A stretch of DNA of 64,000 nucleotides from Euptelea pleiosperma (Eukaryota > Streptophyta > Magnoliopsida > Ranunculales > Eupteleaceae): assembly GCA_035048495.1 (NCBI GenBank), contig CM068540.1:8354829-8418828 (forward strand), written 5' to 3'. Below, piece by piece: positions 1-10,319 of the stretch. Each line of letters begins with the position of its first letter. Position 1 is the stretch's first letter. Under the pieces are notes generated by a model. The model saw only the letters and a list, made by a program, of their open reading frames with translations, searched no databases and was not told the DNA's origin. Made by a program: the position numbers and the translations under genes.

Positions 1-400
1 ACACGTGCAGTTGGCATCCATCAAGAGCAGGCCTTAACTGCCTTGATTCATAAGAACTGTACCCCTCTCCAAAAGATGAAGAAGTCTCACAAGTGCGCCA
101 AGGCACCTAATCCTTCTTGGCTGAAAAGCCAAGGGCAGATCGAGACCTCGACACGTGCAGTTAACATCCATCAAGAGTAGGTCTTGACCGCCTTGATGCA
201 TGAGAACTGTACCCATCTCCAAAAGAGGAAGAAGTCTTACAAGTGCGCCGAGGCACCCAATTCTTCTTGGCTGAAAAGCCAAGGGCAGAACGGGACCTTG
301 ACACCAGCAGTTGGCATCCGTCAGGGCGAAAGAATTTTTCGCTGAGAAGCCAAGGCTCCCCAACCCTCTCGGCTGAAAAGCCAAAGGCATGACATGAACA
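1..400. repeat. Tandem repeat, 150-bp unit
   Basis: The motif CACGTGCAGTT recurs at 2 and 152, with a degenerate copy (CACCAGCAGTT) at 302, giving a 150-bp period. Two full units and a partial third are visible. Each unit also carries the phrase GGCTGAAAAGCCAAGGGCAG near its end. The array sits downstream of the gag-like frames of the minus-strand retroelement and probably continues past the left edge of the window. It shows no coding signal. Confidence 0.75.
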
Positions 401-769
401 GGGTAGACTGTTGGGCCGAGAGGTCAATCTCAAAAGAAGAGAAAGGAAACATAGCAAAAAAAAATGGATTCATGCAAAGGAATCAGCAATGAAAGGAAAA
501 TGTTCAAATTTTCATACTTTGGAAATACCATACGGCATCTACATAGAAGAAGAGAATGATGAAAATCAACAATAGAAAGAAATGTTCTTCATATATAAAA
601 AAAAAAAAGAGCCATACGACATCTACATAAAAAAAAGTACAATTCATTCAACAGTCACAATGACGTTGAACGACTGTCCGGCACCACCCCCAGTAACCTC
701 GGGGTCTCTCGGGCCATCTCCGCCTAGAGCAGATTCCTCCTCCTCTGGCTCGTCCCCAACGTCCGTCGA

Positions 770-1072
770 CTACTCCTCTCCCAAGTCGGCCTGGGCATCA
801 ATAACATCCTTCTCGTACTGGATTTGCTGAAGACGAATAGACTCGGCATGGACCAGCTCCAGAGTCTCCCTCATTTTGCCCAGGGCCTCCTCGACAGCAG
901 TCCTCTTCGTCTCGGAGGCCTCCAGAGCCGAACGGACGTCCGTAGACTTCCTCTCAGCAACTAGGCGAGCCTCTTGAGCCTTGGCGAGGTCTTCCTTCCT
1001 GGCCTGGACCTCCAGGTTCTGGAGGCATTGGCCAGCTGAGAGAAGGCCTGGTCCGCCCTCTCCCTTTGGCAA
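770..1072 (-). pseudogene. Gag-like coiled-coil segment of a gypsy-type element
   Basis: The 100-residue frame is rich in Ala, Glu, Lys and Arg with heptad-like spacing (for example DLAKAQEARLVAERK and EEALGKMRETLELVHAE), so it should form a coiled coil. In plant gypsy-type elements with a Transposase_28-style gag, such a coiled coil follows the globular N-terminal part. Here it lies downstream, on the minus strand, of the frames at 2705-1908 and 1592-1305. The first residues may be intron read-through. The frame ends at a stop at 770. Part of a larger spliced or broken protein is more likely than a separate gene. Confidence 0.45.
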
Positions 1073-1304
1073 AGGGCCTCGGTGTCCAGGTCACACCAGT
1101 TGAGGAGGAAGGAGACAAAGTCCTTCAGGCCGAGGAATGCCGTGATACCCTACGAACACATGGGGGGAAAAGCTTATTGGGAGCAATTCAAGAAAACAAA
1201 AGTAAAGAGAGAAAAAAGAAACAAATTGGCAAGGGAATTACCTCAGCGAAAGATTTGCTCAGGCCATCATAAGCCTGAGTCGGCTCCGTTATGTTCTCAT
1301 AACG

Positions 1305-1592
1305 TTACCGATCTTTCGGCAGAGAGAGCCTGTTAATCAACCCCATGGCAACATGAGGGTCGAAGAGGGAGTGGCCCTCGGTGATAGGATGGCCGAGAGG
1401 GGTGAAGAAGGCTGGGATGAAGAACGGAGTAGCCGACGTTTGCTCCGGAGGCATGGCCTTAGAATGTCGTCCAAAGGGCTCCGGCTCCTCATCCAGATTC
1501 ACCCTCACGGACAGCCTGGATGAAGGCACATCCGCGGTAGTTAGAGGAATGGAGGGAGCCTGCCTTGATGAGCTACCAAGGGGGATCTGCAC
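1305..1592 (-). pseudogene. Gag-like middle segment of a gypsy-type element
   Basis: The frame contains the phrase GHPITEGHSLFDPHVA followed by GLINRLSLPKDR, a layout (ITEGDSL..P.VA..LI..LMLPKD) that I associate with the middle of Transposase_28-type gag-like proteins in plant retroelements. On the minus strand the next codons near 1280-1255 read EPTQAYDGLSKSFAE and end at a possible splice donor. The segment links the N-terminal frame (2705-1908) to the coiled coil (1072-770). Family recognition is from memory of the style. Confidence 0.4.
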
Positions 1593-1907
1593 CCCTGACC
1601 CCTGGCTACAGAGGCGAGCGGATCAAAGGCTTGGAAGCCCCTCTTCAAGTGGTGACCAATATCGCGTTGCTTCCTCTTCTGAGTTAATGCAACCGTTGTC
1701 CTCCCGCGATCCTCCATGACAGGGCCAGCACAAGTCAGATGAACGGCTAGGATAGCAACACAATCAGTGCTGACAGCCTCGATCTGAGATGTCGGGATCA
1801 CCCCTGCCCTTGCGGCTGCCTTACAGCTATTGCAGGTAGTCAGTCGAACCTCTCCGAACCAGAAATGGTAGGTGAGCGGGACGGTCGCAACAAACCTCAG
1901 CACCCTG

Positions 1908-2705
1908 TCAACAATTAATTACTTGGGCATGCGTGCTTGGGGACTGCACGTTGTCTGCAAAAAGATAAAATGACGAAGTAAGGAAACTGAGAAAATAGTC
2001 TGAAAGAACTAGGGCCTTATCGGACCATCCCTTGTGAAAGTCTGGAAGTTCTTCGATCATCCGGAAGGGGTCCGACCTAGCCAATAGGCAATAGACATGG
2101 TCGGAATAGGGAGTGCGCTTCAATGAGTAAGCGCAGTCCATTTTCAACAGACCAATGGAGTGATCCCGAAGGGCACAAATGGAGTCAATCCTAGAGATTA
2201 TCTTCCAAGTGTTGAGGTGCATCTGGCCAGGGGCTTTGTTGTAGAAAACCAGCAGAGACCTGGCCAGAGGGAACAATGGAAAGGACATCCCTCCTTCCAA
2301 CTGCTCATCGAAGATATTGATCTCCCCGTTAGGGAGAGGTTCTCTGAGGTAACGGCCCCTCCTAATATGGACACGGCGGGAGATGCCGTAGCGCTGGTAC
2401 AGGCTCTCACAGTCGTCGTCAACCTCAGCGGCCTCACTAAAAATAAAAGTACGAGAGGAAGAGGCGGCATCGCCAGTCAAGACCCTGGCAGGGTCCATAA
2501 AGGTTGCGGCACGACCAAAGGAGTCGGCCTTGGGAACTTCGGAGAAGAAGGCTTCTTCGAGAACAACGTTCTCAACTACCTCGGCATCCTCTAAGGAAAA
2601 ATCCTCAGAGGAACGGGACATATAGGTCTGGGTGAAAAGATAAAAACAAGAAGATAATGTAAAAAGAAAAGGAAGAAGGGAAAACGATAGTAAAACCTTT
2701 TTCAC
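1908..2705 (-). pseudogene. Gag-like N-terminal protein, Transposase_28 style
   Basis: The 265-codon frame has a hydrophobic start (about 25 residues, perhaps leader or intron read-through). An acidic stretch beginning MSRSSEDFSLEDAEVVEN follows, where the true start could lie. A conserved-looking block then reads GMSFPLFPLARSLLVFYNKA..QMHLNTWKIISRIDSICAL. This layout resembles the putative gypsy-type transposon domain PF04195, found in gag-like proteins of plant non-autonomous LTR elements. The last 30 residues after KGWSDKALVLS may be intron. It is a structural protein of a retroelement, not a host gene. An Interpro search would settle the domain. Confidence 0.5.
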
Positions 2706-2872
2706 AAGTGGTCAAACAATGTCCCGGCCGAGGATACTCTCGGACAAAGTACCGGTAAGGTCTTTGTTGTTAACTGGGCATGTTCTTCGAGAAGAGGCAT
2801 ATTGGCCTCGTGGTTCATGGACCACCTCGGCCCACAATTCGATGATCATATCTTCTTTTCGGAACACCTGAC

Positions 2873-3345
2873 GAAGTTGTCCGACTAAGAGACAAATCTC
2901 GTCGGGACACCAATAAAGCCGTCCGACTAAGAGACGGACCTTGTTGGAACACCTAACAAAGTCGTCCAACTAAAGGATAAACCTTGTCGGAACACCTGAC
3001 GAAATCGTCCGACTAAAGGATGGACCTTGTCGGAACACTTGCCGAAGCCGTCTGACTAAAGGATGGGCCACGTCGGAACACCTCCTGAAGCCGTCCAACT
3101 AAAGGAGGGGCCTTGTCGGAACACCTGACGAAGCCGTCCGACTAAAGGATGGGCCTCGTCGGAACACCTGCCGAAGTCGTTCGACTGAGAAATAGATCTT
3201 GTCAGGGTAACTGATGAAGCCGTCCGACTAAGAGACAGATCTTGTCAGGACACCTGGAGAAATCGTCAGACTAAGAACGAATCTTGTCGGGACACCTGGT
3301 GGAACCATCTGGCCAGGAGATAAGGCTTGTCGGAACACTTGGCAC
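2873..3345. repeat. Minisatellite, about 43-bp unit, ~11 copies
   Basis: The phrase GAAGCCGTCCGACTAAAGGA followed by TGGGCCTCGTCGGAACACCT recurs with about 43-bp spacing and moderate divergence from 2873 to about 3345. It lies upstream, on the minus strand, of the gag-like frame, in the leader or LTR of the retroelement. Confidence 0.75.
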
Positions 3346-3419
3346 AAGTAATCCGGCAAGCTGCATCCTAGATGGTTGACAAATATTGAACCTAGACTGT
3401 TGGAACGTCGTCTCACAGA

Positions 3420-3434
3420 CACTACAACAAATAA
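3420..3434 (+). repeat. CACTA left terminal inverted repeat
   Basis: The 15 bases CACTACAACAAATAA match the inverse complement of 16931-16945 exactly. The flanking duplication AGA is at 3417-3419. Confidence 0.95.
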
Positions 3435-3600
3435 TGCCTATTATGGCATTAAGTTCATGGTATTTAGAGGAAAACGCCATTAAGTTCTAATTTATTATGG
3501 CATCCGCTTTGTGAACGCAATTAATATCTATCTTAAGCGTTTTACCGTAGGCAAAAAAGGGGGGGACCATATACTTGACGGCGTTCATTGGCAAAACGCT
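3435..3600. repeat. CACTA left subterminal repeats
   Basis: Short copies of TTATGGCATT, AACGCCATT and TTATGGCATC in both orientations begin within 30 bp of the end. In En/Spm-type elements such subterminal motifs are the transposase-binding sites. That role is inferred from the family. Confidence 0.7.
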
Positions 3601-6600
3601 AATATCTTTTATTTCTAAAAACCCGTGCGAAACCCTTGGTTTTCATCTAAATGGCAGCTTTCATCTGCCTTTTCCCATTCACGCGCCTACTCTCGTTCAT
3701 GCCCCTTCCTATTTGTCTCTTTCCTTCTTCTCCATCTCAGAAGTCCCACCTCGGTCTCGTCTTCATGATCTCCTCTTTTGCTGCCATCAAAGAACAAGGC
3801 TCCACCATCTCAGTGAAATCCATGATGAGATCTTCGTCTTCATCATCTCCTCTCCATCTATGAGAAAAGGAGAACAAAAGAGAGAGATGCCCTGAGAAGC
3901 TGAAGACATCCTCTTCTTCTCTCATTTTCTGACCTTCAAACCTCTGTAAACCCTTTGCTCTCTTCTATTTCTCGAAACCCTAAATTTCCCCCTTCAATCG
4001 TTACACCTCCATAGAAGATATAACTTCCTTCATCCTTCCCCTTTCCTCCTTTCCCCTCCTAGGAAAATACGTAGCCCTCACCATCTTCTTCCCCACCTTT
4101 GTTGCTGATCTTCACCCGTTTCCCAAACCGTTTCCTACAAGTAAAGATGATGAAATCACCACACTCTTTGAATGAACAGTTGGTGTGGATCTCATCTTAG
4201 AAGTTCAAACGACTCAAATCCCTAAAAATGTAAGTAATAATTGGATTTTTATTTTGTAATCTTACTTTTTTTTTGCTTTTTAGGGTTTATTCATCATTTA
4301 TCTATTCGTATGTAGTGTTTTTTCCTTTTTAGGGTTTCGATTTCAAGACCTCACTTCACTAGAGGTATGTCTTGTGTCTCTCTTTCTTTGATTTTTGATA
4401 AAATGGTGGTACAATGTTAACAAACAGAAATTTCACAATGATGACTTACATTTAAAGGTTAGAAATCTGAACACTAGCATGGATCCTTTGTGAAGAATAC
4501 GTGTGTTTAAGATAAACACCAAAGATGTGGGGCTAGATCAATCTGTTAAATGCAATATTGATTGCTAGGAAGGCAAAGATGTATTTATGCTTCCAATGCA
4601 AGATACACTAGATCTTATATCTTGACTTGTATGAAGCTGATATAAAGGTTAGTTATTGCTAAATGCATATTGACTTGTCTATTAGAGATTTTAGGTTCTT
4701 CAAACAATGGTTTTTAAGCTTGAATTAAACAGTCTTCTTTTTGAAGAAGAATTTGCATGTATAATTAGTAACTAGTATCCTATAATGAATATCTACTTTT
4801 TTATGATAATCAATTTTTTGCTTCATATTTTTCCATTCATTTATACTTGGTGTTCTATATTGTTTATTACAATAGATTATTTTTGTGGCATTGTCCAATA
4901 CAACACAAATATATAAATTTGGTCTTGGTTTGAAACTCGGCCAACGTCAAAAGCGATATGACTTGTTACTGACTTGGCTGAGTTGCTGCCACATTTATAT
5001 GAAGTTTACCATGATTTGCAGGTTTTGCATTTTGTCCAGGTTAAATGGTACTTTGTGGTGCCATATTGGTCTCTAGGGTAACCATTATTGGTTCGAGGGG
5101 GTACTGATGCTAGCATGAGGATAGTAAACTTCATGTAAATGTGGCAGTAACTTGTGGTTAAATTGCATCAGCAAACCGAGTCAAGAATCCTTGATGATCG
5201 TCTATGTTCCATTGATTAGGTATTGTTGTCAGAGTCTGACATGGATTAATTTGGATTGTCTGGTTGATAAGAATATTGAAAACATGACTTCTCAGTTCTT
5301 ACCACCAATGTATCCAATCAAATGAGAAGGATGTTTGTCATAGAGAATTCTTTACTTTGCTCGGATGAAAGCAATGTGTGAAATGGGTCAACAAGTTGTA
5401 TTATGTGGGTTCCCCCCCCCCCCTTTTTATCATACTTATTACTTATAAAAAAGCAAATAGAAATATCCAGCATGTTAGTTGCCATTTCATGTTAACTATT
5501 TTACAATATTTACTAGCCTTAATAAAATAGAAGGTTTAAAATATCTCCTCTTTTGTACATACACGCAAGTGCCCTGGGCTCAATATTGAAAGCATATAAT
5601 AATGTCTTGAGAAAGATGGACTGCCCCTATGAGGTAGCAAAAGTTGTCGTTATCCTGATTCCTTTCTTATTGTTGGGGTGCACTATGTCATTTTATTAAC
5701 ATAGTAGTTGTATCAAAATAGAAAAATGAGGAGCACAGAAAGTTGATGGTCTTTTGAAAGAGGATATGGCTGCCAATACAATCAAAGTCATGCACTTGTG
5801 ATTTTCTATAGGAAGCTAATGGTATTGGAAACACACCAACTGTCCTTGTAGTGATAGGGTTGGACCCAGTTGTGGACAAGTTAGCTAGGGAGATGATACT
5901 AAATAAAACTAATAGATGTGGAAGAAATCTTGATCACCTTTCTCTATAAATGGAGCAAATTATTTTTCAAGAGACACTTATAATATGCAATAATATGTTT
6001 TCTAGCATCCGCAACACTTGCATTTGTTTTTATATATTAATAAAATATTTTTTATAAGTAATGGGATTTATATATAAATTATTTAATTAAGAAAATGTAG
6101 AGAAAGGGATAAGGCATCCCTTAGAGATAACAATATTCGATAAATTAGGGAATGACATCCCCAATAAAACAAGGGAATCCTATGAACACCATTTGTAGCT
6201 AGAGAATCAGCAATCTAGTTTGCACTATGGTTGGTACTAACCAATTCTCTAACTTATTCTATAATATGCTTAATAAAAGTTGAAGAATGGCACTCATAAA
6301 TTAGTGTTTATATTTTTCAAGATATTAAGAAAAGTAGGTTGTTGCATGTAGTCGGAAGACATGGTATTCATGAGTGGGAGGAATTGGTTGGAGAATCTTT
6401 GCCATCTATGCCTTTTCCCAAATGTATGGGTCGTCAACATGAATCATATTTTGCCATTTGACTCTATTTAAACAAATAAACTAGAACAAAATTGATGCAA
6501 CTACAATACATAAAAACAATCCAACTAAACTAAATGCATTTGAAGAGCTATATCTTGGTGAAAAATGGTTTGATGGGTAATCATAACCATTGATTTCAAA

Positions 6601-8403
6601 TCAACTAAACACCCCTCACTTGAGAAATAATCAGAGCTTTACGGATGCTCCATTTTTTGGGTAAACAGTCCAAAAACAGAGCATGTTCCGACCATTTGTG
6701 TGATGTAAATTTAGTTAGTTTTGTTTGGGTTTATTTTGAATATTGGACTTGTTTTATTGAAATCTTATTTAATAAAAATTTTATAAAGAAATTTATTTTG
6801 TTTCAATGATCTTTATAGACATGTTTTATTCCAATGATCTTTATCAATGACTCCAGGTCTTGCATCTGAGGCCAAAGTCAATGTGGGCGTGTAATCCCAA
6901 CTAGGGGCAGCCATCTGTAAATGGCATAGTGAAATTAATAATTTTTACATAAACATTGGCAATGATTTGGGACCATGAATGAAAATGACAATATAGGATG
7001 CACAACTTGTTTTTGAAGGTAAAACAAAAATGGTATGTATATCACTTGAATCTCAAGTTCTCAGATGCTTACCCTCTTCTTACCTACATTAGTTAATGGT
7101 TAAAGTGGAAGAACTTTTAGAAGCTAGATTTGCTTTTTACCATTCGTCTGCAACTCAATAGCAAGGATGAAGACCCAATTCACCCAAGGGCTTTGTTCCT
7201 TGGTCAAAACGGTTTATTTAATGAACTATTACAACCCCAAACCGAGTAATAAACTAGGAAAAAATACCAAGTGTAGACCATCAGCTGGCCAATTGAGCCC
7301 TATGTGATGGATTAACAAAGCGTCCTTTAAAAGGACCTAGGACAAAGTCCTTTTTTTGGGTTTCTCTATATTACAGTAAGCCCCAATGTCACACACGCTT
7401 TATGTAGTACATTCTCAATAGAAGACTTAGACAAGTCATACATAGCTAGTTTACCATTTTCAATTCTATTCAGTTATACTAGTTTTTCCATTTAGTTGTA
7501 GAGTACATTAGAGAAATGGTTTTAGGCTGGGTGCTTGCCCCACATTTCTTTAATGGAAGTAGCCCCACGAAGTAATTCTTTTGAAGCTAGTCTTGTGTGA
7601 GCTTGAAACATTACTGTCTTGGGAGTGATGCTAGAAGGAGAAAGCTGCATAACCATTCCATTAACCATTCGAGTTTGATTTCTTTCTACCGATCAGGGTA
7701 ACAAATGAATCATTGGTGGGGGCGAGGCTGTCTATTATTCATGACTAAAGGAGATACTTTACCATTTTAAATGCTTGAGAGTGTTTGTTTTTTAATCAAT
7801 ATTTGGATCTGGATGGAATATGACGAACAACTCAATTTGCCTCTATTGTACTTGGCACGCGTGATGATGTTGGGACCCTCCATTCAATACCTTGGAGGTC
7901 TTCTAAGTCATAATATTGGATGGTTGTAACCATCAGATATGTGGACATTTTGGAGACACATGTTTCTTGTGACTACTGAGAGAATGCCATGGATTGGAAA
8001 GTTAGGATAATTTCTTGATTACATTCAATATCTAATCACTAATGCTAGCACAAGTTATCATTCCATTAGAACATTACTTCTTTGGTCTTTGAGAGACAGT
8101 GTGTGTGTTGAATTTTGCATTCTTATAACCATTTTCCCCTACATTTTGCTTTTGTTCTGAACTTTACTATTTTTGGTTGATTTTAGTACTTTGAGTGTGC
8201 ACCATAGTATTTATGAAATATATTTTAAGTTAAGGATTTCGTTGTTCGTTTTCCTATGAACTATCTCATATACTACATCAATGAAATTGATGAATTTGTT
8301 CCCATTACTATTGAATTAGTTGGTCTTACTCTTTAGTAATCTACTTGTATTTATTTGAATTTTGTGACATAGTTCATCGGATTTTGTTTTGCCCGTATTG
8401 TAG
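3601..8403. other. CACTA interior with no recognised gene
   Basis: The stretch is AT-rich with short open frames only. A pyrimidine-rich block at 3650-4150 resembles a promoter or 5' untranslated region. A run of 11 C at 5411-5421 is followed by T5. Around 5569-5660 and 5815-5885 the plus strand reads like protein for about 25-30 residues each, but I do not recognise a family. Confidence 0.5.
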
Positions 8404-9165
8404 ACTCAAGATGATAATGGCTTCGAGAAGCTCGCATTAGAGGAATTGTGCTAGCACTACACTAAGGACTTTGGGATTGAGTGTCGGATTGGATGATTCC
8501 ATAATATTTATGGCCCCTTTGGAACATGGAAAGGTAAGTTGTAGTAATTCCTTACATATCTGCATGATTTTGTCTCTCAACCCTCTCTTTTAATATATGA
8601 TGCTTCTTTTTTATTCACCATAGGTGGGAAGGAGTAGGTCCTTGTTGCTTTCTTTAGAAAGGCCATTACTTCTATAGCGCAAGTTTGAGATGTGGGGAGA
8701 TGACTGCAAGCCAGATCCTTCACCTTCATTGATGAATGTGTAGAAGGTGTTCTTAGGTAATCACTCAAATGAAAATCTGGATCACTATATTCTTCTAAAG
8801 CTTTAGTATGTTAAGACTAGAAATTGGGTTGAGGTTGAGCCCCTAATTAATTTGGACATTGCTAGTTTCATAACTCTGAGGTCGTCTTGCATGAAAATGG
8901 GAAAAAAAAAAGTAGTTGATGTTCTTGTTACTTGTGAATCAACACAAAATTTTGAAAGGTGTTTATCTTTCCCATTTTTAAGTTGTCCTTGCACTCTTAT
9001 TAATTTACTTTCTTGGGTTCAACTCTTTATTTGTTCAGATTGAAAAAGTCAGACTTCTGAGAGCCAGTGAACATGGGAAGCAGTGAGATGGTTAGCATGA
9101 ATGAGATGGATGAGATTGTGCTCAGCTTTGAGAACAAGAAGCTTCCCATCCATCACATTCCCTAA
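8404..9165 (+). pseudogene. GME: GDP-mannose 3,5-epimerase fragment captured by CACTA
   Basis: Three exon-like blocks with GT/AG borders remain: 8404-8533, 8624-8756 and 9039 to about 9165. They read as the plant GME segment with FEKLA..EEL, HYTKDFGIECRIG, FHNIYGPFGTWKG, ARSFTFIDECVEGVLR and SEMVSMNEM..IVLSFE. GME makes GDP-L-galactose for ascorbate synthesis in the cytosol. This copy lacks the N-terminal NAD-binding part and the C-terminus. It carries in-frame stops (TAG after EELC, TGA before FHNIYG, TGA after KSDF) and frameshifts around the block related to FEMWGDG. Introns are retained, so it was copied from genomic DNA. It cannot encode an enzyme. Confidence 0.88.
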
Positions 9166-10319
9166 CCTTGAGCTAATTAGAACATTCCAGTACAAGGCGG
9201 ACATTTCAGCCAACATGTCATAAGTGCTGCTGACATTACTATTGCAATTCTAAAGTGGCCCGGGCCATGTTACTAAGCACCATCCAAATCTAAGTTTACA
9301 ATAATTTAGGGCTAAAATAGCACTGCAGCTGAATTATTGCTTGTCATGGGTGTGATTGAATCTTTAATTACTTCCCTCTATCTTAAAATAGTTCATTTTT
9401 TAGTGTCTTGAAAATTATTCGTCTAAAATGTAGCAATTCTTGTCAGTTAAGGCTATTCTAAACACTATTATCCAAGTAATATAGGCTACTAGACTAGCAA
9501 TTGTAATGATCATTTGATTTAAAATTGCATTGCATGGTTGAAAGAATTTTGATTTCAAATATATGCATTTCTACATTTGATCAATATGCTTGAACCTATG
9601 TTGCTTCATATTTTCAGGTACTCGACTGATGGAGATAAGCATATACTAGCTACTCAATATAATATAACCTCTGTGGGTGTTGAAATCAAACTTGGTATCT
9701 GAAATCACAAGACTCAAAAATACATAAATAAATAAAAAGATTTTGAAATGCCTTAACTTTAGGTCACTCTCTAAAGTACAAATGACAATAGTCCACACAA
9801 AGAAAAGGTGAAAGTGTCACATCAGGCTCAAGCTGGTTGTAAATGTTATATAGTAAAGCAAAACTTGTAGGCTTTAAGTTCTTTTCCTTGTGCTTGATTC
9901 TAATTAATTTACATAATTTGAGATTTCAGTCTATTCTATCTAACTTCCACAATGTGATTTTGAACTTATCTCCAGGATATTGCCCTTCAGAGGTTCTCTA
10001 TCTCAGTTGCCACCATTCTGATTGTTTATCATTTGATTTGAGATACTGTAAGAATGTTAACCTCCAATAATTGAATAAATTTATGTTGGAGAACCACGTG
10101 TACCATATCAATGATAGGGTTCATTGAGGATGATAGACCTTGGGTCCATTATTTGTGTCCTTTATCATTTGATTTTAGGTGTGGTTCTGCTTACTCTGCC
10201 ATCTGTGTATCTGTGTCACATCATTGTTTGAAATATTGTAAAATCATGGTCCCTTTTTTTGTTGCACTGCAAATTTTTTCCATCCCTGTGACATTGTTTT
10301 ATGCAACACAATACCTCAG
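9166..10319. other. CACTA interior between captured fragments
   Basis: I see no recognisable gene. The last few hundred bases before 10320 probably come from the intron preceding the first captured NEAP exon, because the splice acceptor at 10318-10319 is intact. Confidence 0.4.

Larger units (their letters stand above)
1..3419 (-). mobile_element. Gypsy-type retroelement, left part, interrupted by CACTA
   Basis: Reading frames at 2705-1908, 1592-1305 and 1072-770 follow each other on the minus strand like the N-terminal, middle and coiled-coil parts of one gag-like protein. Tandem repeats flank them at 1-400 and 2873-3345. The upstream (LTR-like) part of the element is cut at 3419 by the CACTA insertion and resumes at 16946. 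The other end lies outside the window. No reverse transcriptase or integrase is visible in this part, so it may be a non-autonomous (LARD-like) element or simply truncated by the window edge. The family assignment rests on overall protein style, not on a search. Confidence 0.55.

Noticed and set aside
582..830. Plus-strand 82-codon frame and other short plus frames to 1719
   Set aside because: They run antisense to the gag-like minus-strand frames and have no domain. Most likely shadows.
2160..2594. 144-codon plus-strand frame
   Set aside because: Fully antisense to the 265-codon gag-like frame, which has the recognisable block structure.
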